A stretch of 64,000 nt of DNA from positions 1 to 64,000 of the forward strand of contig BGZK01001588.1 of assembly GCA_005406025.1 (NCBI GenBank), given 5' to 3'. Made by a program: the position numbers and the translations under genes. Below are positions 58,644 to 64,000 of this stretch, piece after piece. Under the pieces are notes generated by a model. The model was not told the origin of the DNA and did not search any database. It was given only the letters and a program-made list of their open reading frames with translations. Every line of letters starts with the position of its first letter. Position 1 is the first letter of the stretch. Source of the stretch: Eumeta japonica (lineage: Eukaryota > Arthropoda > Insecta > Lepidoptera > Psychidae).

Positions 58644-58896
58644 CAGCGCCATCTGTTATTAAGGCTTGGTGTCGTAATACACAGGCGCTATTTTTTGCAA
58701 CAACGCCACCTGTAGGTTATAGTATGTACTTTTAAGGACAGCGCCATCTAGGTAAAATATTTGTGGGCCGTGATTTATTTTCGTATCTAATAATTCGGGT
58801 ACGGAGCACCATCTTACCTATTTCGATTGAATATGAATTCACTAACTCACTCTATGTGAAGAAATTAGTTTATCTTCATGTCCACAGATGGCGAAG
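58644..58896. promoter_or_regulatory. Cluster of four CTCF-like core motifs
   Basis: CAGCGCCATCTG (58644-58655), CAACGCCACCTGTAG (58701-58715), ACAGCGCCATCTAGG (58738-58752) and, on the other strand, CCACAGATGGCGAAG (58882-58896). Each fits the CTCF core (C/T)AG(A/G)(T/G)GGC(G)(C) at most positions. The first three share one orientation. They could be insulator sites or relics of a repeated unit. Confidence 0.4.
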
Positions 58897-58996
58897 AAAT
58901 TATACTTCTTTGGAACGTTACATGGACGTTGCGCGCGCCGATTCAACACACCGTGAAATTAATAGTTTGATATTATACCAAAAAGTGTGTCAATAA

Positions 58997-59460
58997 CACA
59001 TGCTGTATTGTATAGTAACAGTATAATGCATGTGAGGTGTCTCATTCTGCCAGTCGTTTAATGCAATCAAGTGATTCGCACTTGTTGTAAATACAACAGA
59101 AAGTAGAATAGTTTTAAATATATATTTCTATGAATAATTTGTATTCATAAATATGTATTTATAAATACAAATTTCCAAAGACTGATATTTTACCCTGTGA
59201 ATATTATTTTTTCACGCCAAAGAAATGTAACTTCTTACGTGCGTACATAAGCAGATACAATCTGTTTCTTTCAATGAAGCTGTTGTATGATTTCTGAAAT
59301 TTAATTTTTTTCGAAATCACAAAGCTTTGGATTTCAATTTACCATCCATGAACGACAGTGACCCTGTAACCTTTATTAAGTCGATTTGTTTGATTTGAGA
59401 CAGCGCGTGTGTGTGCTTTTAGACTAACATGCTAGCGTTCGACATACGTTCCATTTAGTT
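58997..59460. other. AT-rich stretch without gene
   Basis: No feature recognised. Confidence 0.55.
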
Positions 59461-60240
59461 GTGTGTCAAGTGAAACTGTAAAGTTCACTGTAATTTATTG
59501 TGTGTAGTCCAGTCCTATCAGACTTCCGTCTATCCGCTGTAGGTACACACCTTCCCTCAGTCTCATCTCACACAGACGAAAGGGCACGAGCATACAGCTA
59601 TCAGAGCTGGTCCGGTGAGGGTCATGCGCTATCGAAGACCGCCATCATTAGCGTTGTGATAACACCATGACCGGCGGCTTAAGGTTTTCTTTTCCTTAAC
59701 GGCGCGGTACGATCGGTAAGACTTGACTTAACTCAGAAGTCCCACGTTGTGGTTGCCCACGGTCGGTTCGACTACTTCTGACTCGAATGCGATGCGGCTA
59801 TTATTCGCCTTTAACCGCTTATTTTATTACAAGTACCATGCCACAACCGGCACGTGACGTAATATTTAGCCGGAGACGGCGTTTTGTGCTCGCGGGGACG
59901 CTAGAGTCGTTAGCCGCCTCCTTTCGCCGTCGATCAAACCGCCATAGTTCTTGGTCGTTAGGAGAATATGCGTGCGAGCAGTGCCGTGTTCGCCTTCACT
60001 GGATCGCGATAATAGGCCCGCTCGAAAGGTGGGATACCACACTTTTGCAGAACGCGAACGTAATGTACTACCTTCGTCCAGTGAGTGAGAGTTACAGTGG
60101 CCAACTCCCTCCTCCATCAGACAACCTATTCCTTTAAAGGGCCGATAACGCACTAGTGTATCCTTTGGGTTGCTAATATCAATCGACTGCGGTGATATTA
60201 TGGTGGCTTACACGCTGGTTTGCCTCTACGAATTCTATAA
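59461..60240. other. GC-richer block with long frames on both strands, unassigned
   Basis: GC-richer than the flanks over about 600 bp. The minus frame 60153-59866 (95 codons) and plus frame 59787-60137 (116 codons) overlap. The minus frame includes the stretch SEGEHGTARTHILLTTKNYG, which looks coding-like, but I do not recognise it. The right end (60180-60240, gtggcttacacgctggtttg cctc) resembles an inverse copy of the 'ccatggacac' repeat family, so a transposon origin is likely. A plus-strand donor-like CCG|GTGAGG lies at about 59612. Confidence 0.35.
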
Positions 60241-60606
60241 AAAAAATGACATGTGGCAACTTTAAAGTAGCAAATGATTAAGCAAACCCTTTGCAAAGTA
60301 AAACCAGGAGAAGAGATGTCTTTTGAAGTATTGTTGTATACATCATTTCGTTTATAGGAAACATACAAAAATAATACCTGTTAACAAGATTTTATTTATT
60401 TTGAAAGCTACAAATGAATTGTACAGGGTTTCTCGATCTGTTTATTGAGAGTCTATTAAATACATACAAAGACTTTACTTTAAAAAAATTAAAACTAAGT
60501 TACAATATTAAGCTATACGTGTAGCCGTCAGTCGCGTCCGAGTGAAATGCTGCCATAGTGTGTAAATCTAGGAGTGAAGTGCACACTTTAGAAGTATGAT
60601 ATATTC
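60241..60606. other. AT-rich stretch without gene
   Basis: No feature recognised. Confidence 0.55.
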
Positions 60607-60924
60607 CTAGGGTCGTATTAATAAAGCACACTTAAATGCGCATACCATCTTGAGAGCGTAAAGACCGAAACAGTTTAGTGTTTCGCTATGGAAAATAATA
60701 CATGTCTCGCTGCCACTCGATGTTACTTCTTCAGATGGCGGACCATTTGAGTGACGTTTATTAATAATGCCGATAGAGCATAATCTGCTATATTTGCTGC
60801 TATATTCAGAGCGCTCGTGGCAAATAGCTTTACTCTTCGATACTCCTTCCACGTTCGCCGCTTCCCTTCGTATTATTCCGTACTTATTTCGTCGTGACAC
60901 ATCTGAAGACGTCACTTCCTCCAA
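60607..60924 (-). other. Unassigned 105-codon open frame
   Basis: Minus-strand frame beginning MEEVTSSDVSRRNKYG, with a related EEVTSSGS block about 60 residues later. It has no signal peptide, zinc-finger pattern or catalytic motif that I recognise. It lies in moderately AT-rich DNA without splice-site support. It may be a fragment of a transposon protein or a chance frame. Confidence 0.2.
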
Positions 60925-63505
60925 TACTGGTTACTTCCTGTTTATATTAATGCGATTTGATTTTTTTCCTCATAAGACGTTTGATTTGTGATGTTATCAA
61001 ATGCCGGATAACATTGAGGAATACTGTCTTTTCTCTATTTGAATTGTTTATATATTTAACTTAATATTTTGCATCGCAGTGCCATCATATGCGTTCATTA
61101 TTAACATACAGTAATTAATGTTTGGATTTATTACACTGATTTATTTTTATCGTATTACCAACGAGGCTGCAAATAGTTATAGCATTAGCCACCTAACGAT
61201 GCTTAATTGAATGTGTTGATTTGAATGGTAGTTAGGGAAATGTCCATAACTAACTTTTTTTTTTTTTACGGGCAAAGATCTTCTGTTTCACGAAAGTATT
61301 CACCAAGAGGATGCAACACTCAAAGACATTTCAAATTAAAAAAAAAAAACGGAACTACGCTATTGCCACTTACAATATGTCGTGGATAAGCATCCTGTTT
61401 ATTTTTGTTTTTAACGTTTTGAACGCGCGCATCTCTGTTTATGCCGCAAGATCCCTCTATTCGTCGAACGCGCGCGGCTTCTATGGAGTTTAGTTCTCTA
61501 CGACGCCGCAGTAAAAACTTCATTTTTTTTGGATTACACATTTTGTTGTGCAAAATTGAATCGTATTTTTTATAAAAAATAAGTTAATAAGAAAATATAT
61601 ATGTATTCTGAGTCGCTTATGTCAGAAAATTTACAATGTATTTATAAAGTTGAGTAATCGTTGAGTTCATTCCGCGATGGGGCTGCCGTCGCATGTTTGT
61701 TGGTATCAGTGTTTATAATAATCCATTTTACAAAAGTAGTCGTGAGTGTTTCCTTTGATATATACATATATATACAAAATACGTAGAATACTTTGTAGCA
61801 TAATAAAATATATACTTTTCTAGTATTTCTCAAAAGTAAATATGTAAAAAATGTGCTTCTTAAGTTTGCTTTGTCGGTTTTGACGTATAAAATGGTGGTT
61901 ATGATTTAAGGTGTTGATTTCATATATTATTTGTATAGTTTATTACATTTTAAATAATTAATAGTGATAAATTGTGATAATAGTTTAATTAGATTGTGAA
62001 ATTATTACATATTTATAAAAATAGAATGTTGCATATGGCCAAATGCGAATGGGTCATTGCAAGTGTTTCTTGATAAAATTACACATACAGAAAAGAAATT
62101 ATAACTTTATTCCTAGTTTATCCTTTTTTGCGACTTGTGGTCGGCTGAGCGCAACTATAATCACGACGGGCTTAGCAATTTTCGTGGTCATGTTTTGTTA
62201 TTTTTTACTAAAAAATATGTATTTCTACTATCGTATATGTCAATCTATCAAACCTATAATAACGTTACGACAGAGCTATCTAGCTTTTGTGAAGAAATAG
62301 TGTATTTTATCGAATTAATGTGCGGTGAAATTTAACCTATGTGATTCTAGTTGATTTGCGCAACATTCCTATTATGTTCCCATTAAAATATGAAATCCAT
62401 AACATTGCGTGTATTTTATGTTCATTAAGAATCTAATCGTAAATCGGAAAAGAATATAGTAAATTGACAAATATCAGCATTTCATATTCTATTAAGTTAT
62501 CAGTTAGGTTGCGGTGTCCAGAGGACAATTGAAAACAGTTGCGCGTGCGATGGGAGGACGTAGTTTTATAATCGCGCCCTTAACGGGTTAATTAGTATCA
62601 ATAAATGATGCTAGTGCTGACATATCCGTCTATCTTAAGTGACTGCCTTACTTTTGTTTTGTATATACGGAGCCATGTTTGCTTTGGGTATTAACTTTGA
62701 ACGAAAGTGGTTGCTTAGGTTCAATATTAATAATTTTATCTTTGTTAACAAACACAAATTTCTATAAGTTGAAAAAAAATAATGGCAACATCCTGTTCGG
62801 TAACTTGTAAACAGCGCCATCTAGCGTTTGAGAGGAAACTAAAATCAGAAATCTAAAATAGAGTTGCCTATCTATATATGTATATAGTATTTCATCTCTA
62901 GAATTTCTGATATTCATAATAAATTATTTGTTTTTCTAGATGACAGCTTTTGAAATTAGACATTCCAAAATATACAATATTGCAATTATGACGACTTCAA
63001 TACACCGCAAATTATTATAGAACAAAAGTTTGCCAATTTTGAAAACTAAGAAGTTCCCAGATGAGAACTTGTTGATTCTTGGAAATTTAGAAATACCTTC
63101 AATTAAATAATCGGTAATATTATAAATTCACGCCTAATTCCCAGAAGGGTAGGCAGCAGTGGCGAGGGGTGAGAAAAATATAAAGGGAAGCCGAACCTTA
63201 AAAAATTGTCAACATTAAACATTATTAATAAAATATAACTATTACTTACCGAGCTCTGTAACGCCCTCTGGTATAACGCGGAGATATTTCATTCGCCACT
63301 TTTGGCATACTTGAAGTCAACGATAGAATACAAACGGAAGACTTCGAGCATGCATAAAAGCAGCTTTGAAAAAAGCTAATGAAGTAGTTTCCTTTAGTCG
63401 AATTTATAGCAGCGCAGTGGATAAATGAATTAAATGAGATAAAAAAGCTATTTAAATTCTAGTGGTAATCTACGATTTTTCTTGAGAAAATGAGCTAATA
63501 CCAAG
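60925..63505. other. AT-rich stretch without recognised gene
   Basis: Chance frames only (up to 85 codons at 62043-62300). An L1a tail piece, aaattcacgcctaattccca gaagggtaggcag, lies at 63124-63156 on the minus strand. A CTCF-like core ACAGCGCCATCTAG is at 62811-62824. Confidence 0.5.
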
Positions 63506-64000
63506 TCATAAAATTTGGCTTACTTTTGATTTGCAACAGTAAATGTTTTCTATAGATAACAACGCGAGATCTGAAAGCCTTTGTTCTGTCTGGCTATTCC
63601 TGAGGTACGTATGAATGCGATTGAGAGCTGAAAAGATCGTTCCGCGGCCGCAATTGTTATCGGAAGGGTTAAACAGATATTACTTAAGCTTAAAATTTGA
63701 GGAAATGTATCTTTTAAGATATCTTTTGTAAATGCAAAATAACTCGTACATATCTAATCCTTTAAGCGAGGGAGACGAAAATAATACTTTTAACTCATTT
63801 TTTAATGCATTTATGTCAAAAATTCGAGGAAATAATAAATTTAAATTATTTAGTTTATCCTCAGGAAATTTACGTTCGAATAAATCATGTTTCGACTTAC
63901 TTAGTAAATCTAAAAACGACAAATTGCTTAGTGAACTATATCTGGTTTGAATTTGATTTTTAACATTATCTACAATTTCGATGAAATTACGTTTAAACTC
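63506..64000 (-). pseudogene. hAT transposase pseudogene (ZMYM1-like class), C-terminal part, runs off right edge
   Basis: The minus-strand frame entering at 64000 and ending at the stop 63682-63680 encodes FKRNFIEIVDNVKNQIQTRY, then SFLDLLSKSK, FPEDKL and FDINALKNEL. This is the order of the C-terminal catalytic region of hAT transposases of the ZMYM1-like or '52 kDa repressor' class. The dimerisation domain follows but is split over other frames. LKDTFPQILSLSNICLTLP, then ITIAAAERSF, lies in a second frame, and SALNRIHTYLRNSQTEQRLS and DLALLSIEN in a third, ending with a stop at 63508-63506. Two frameshifts are therefore needed, the second consistent with loss of one T in the run after ERS. 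The N-terminal BED or TTF-type zinc finger and catalytic Asp residues would be beyond the right edge. The frame's internal Met at 63922 is not a real start. Confidence 0.82.

Noticed and set aside
1..64000. CRISPR arrays, bacterial operons, prophage or integrated viral genes
   Set aside because: No regularly spaced repeats, bacterial gene organisation or viral structural or polymerase motifs were seen. The base composition and spliced gene point to an insect nuclear genome.

Overview
This window looks like nuclear DNA from an insect, most likely a moth or butterfly. It is AT-rich, almost empty of exons, and full of degraded transposable elements. Several of the repeats have sequence styles I know from lepidopteran genomes: the 'gcccatggacac' repeat, the 'ctagc..gcccggcagac' repeat, the 'gggttccgt' repeat, LINE tails reading 'ggtctctgcctacc', and tRNA-derived SINEs. 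There are no bacterial-type gene arrays, operons, ribosome binding sites or CRISPR arrays. Most short open frames in the window are chance frames.

The one convincing host gene is on the minus strand at the left. Three small exons (8809-8726, 7574-7433 and 4958-4820) have good splice sites and exactly compatible phases (1, 2, 0). Joined, they encode the first 119 residues of a secreted protein: a signal peptide, a short linker, then the first part of a zona pellucida (ZP-N) domain with three of its four expected cysteines. The rest of the ZP domain and the C-terminus must lie beyond the left edge. A splice acceptor sits 8 bases before the ATG, so at least one untranslated 5' exon lies further right. 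A GC-richer patch at about 54.0-54.4 kb, with a donor-like site and an initiator-like motif on the same strand, is a speculative candidate. If that is right, most of the window is a first intron of about 45 kb.

The rest is a mosaic of mobile DNA. It includes a Helitron-type helicase remnant (5.7 kb) and a complete non-autonomous hAT element with an 8-bp target duplication (20.6-21.1 kb). Two near-identical, oppositely oriented copies of one element lie 14 kb apart (22.1 and 36.4 kb), with a miniature relative at 57.5 kb. A 5'-truncated RTE-like LINE is nested inside another LINE and flanked by a perfect 12-bp duplication (46.2-47.1 kb). A 534-bp terminal-inverted-repeat element splits a LINE 3' region (16.3-17.3 kb). 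There is a long imperfect inverted repeat at 32.2-32.7 kb, several SINEs, and a frameshifted hAT transposase pseudogene that runs off the right edge.

Possible regulatory signals are CTCF-like core motifs (four within 260 bp near 58.7 kb), a tandem pair of CRE palindromes at 53.4 kb, a CpG-dense patch at 28.1 kb, and a TATA box plus consensus splice donor at 18.57-18.63 kb. No previously undescribed functional system could be supported. The most informative items are the split ZP gene and the datable transposon nesting.
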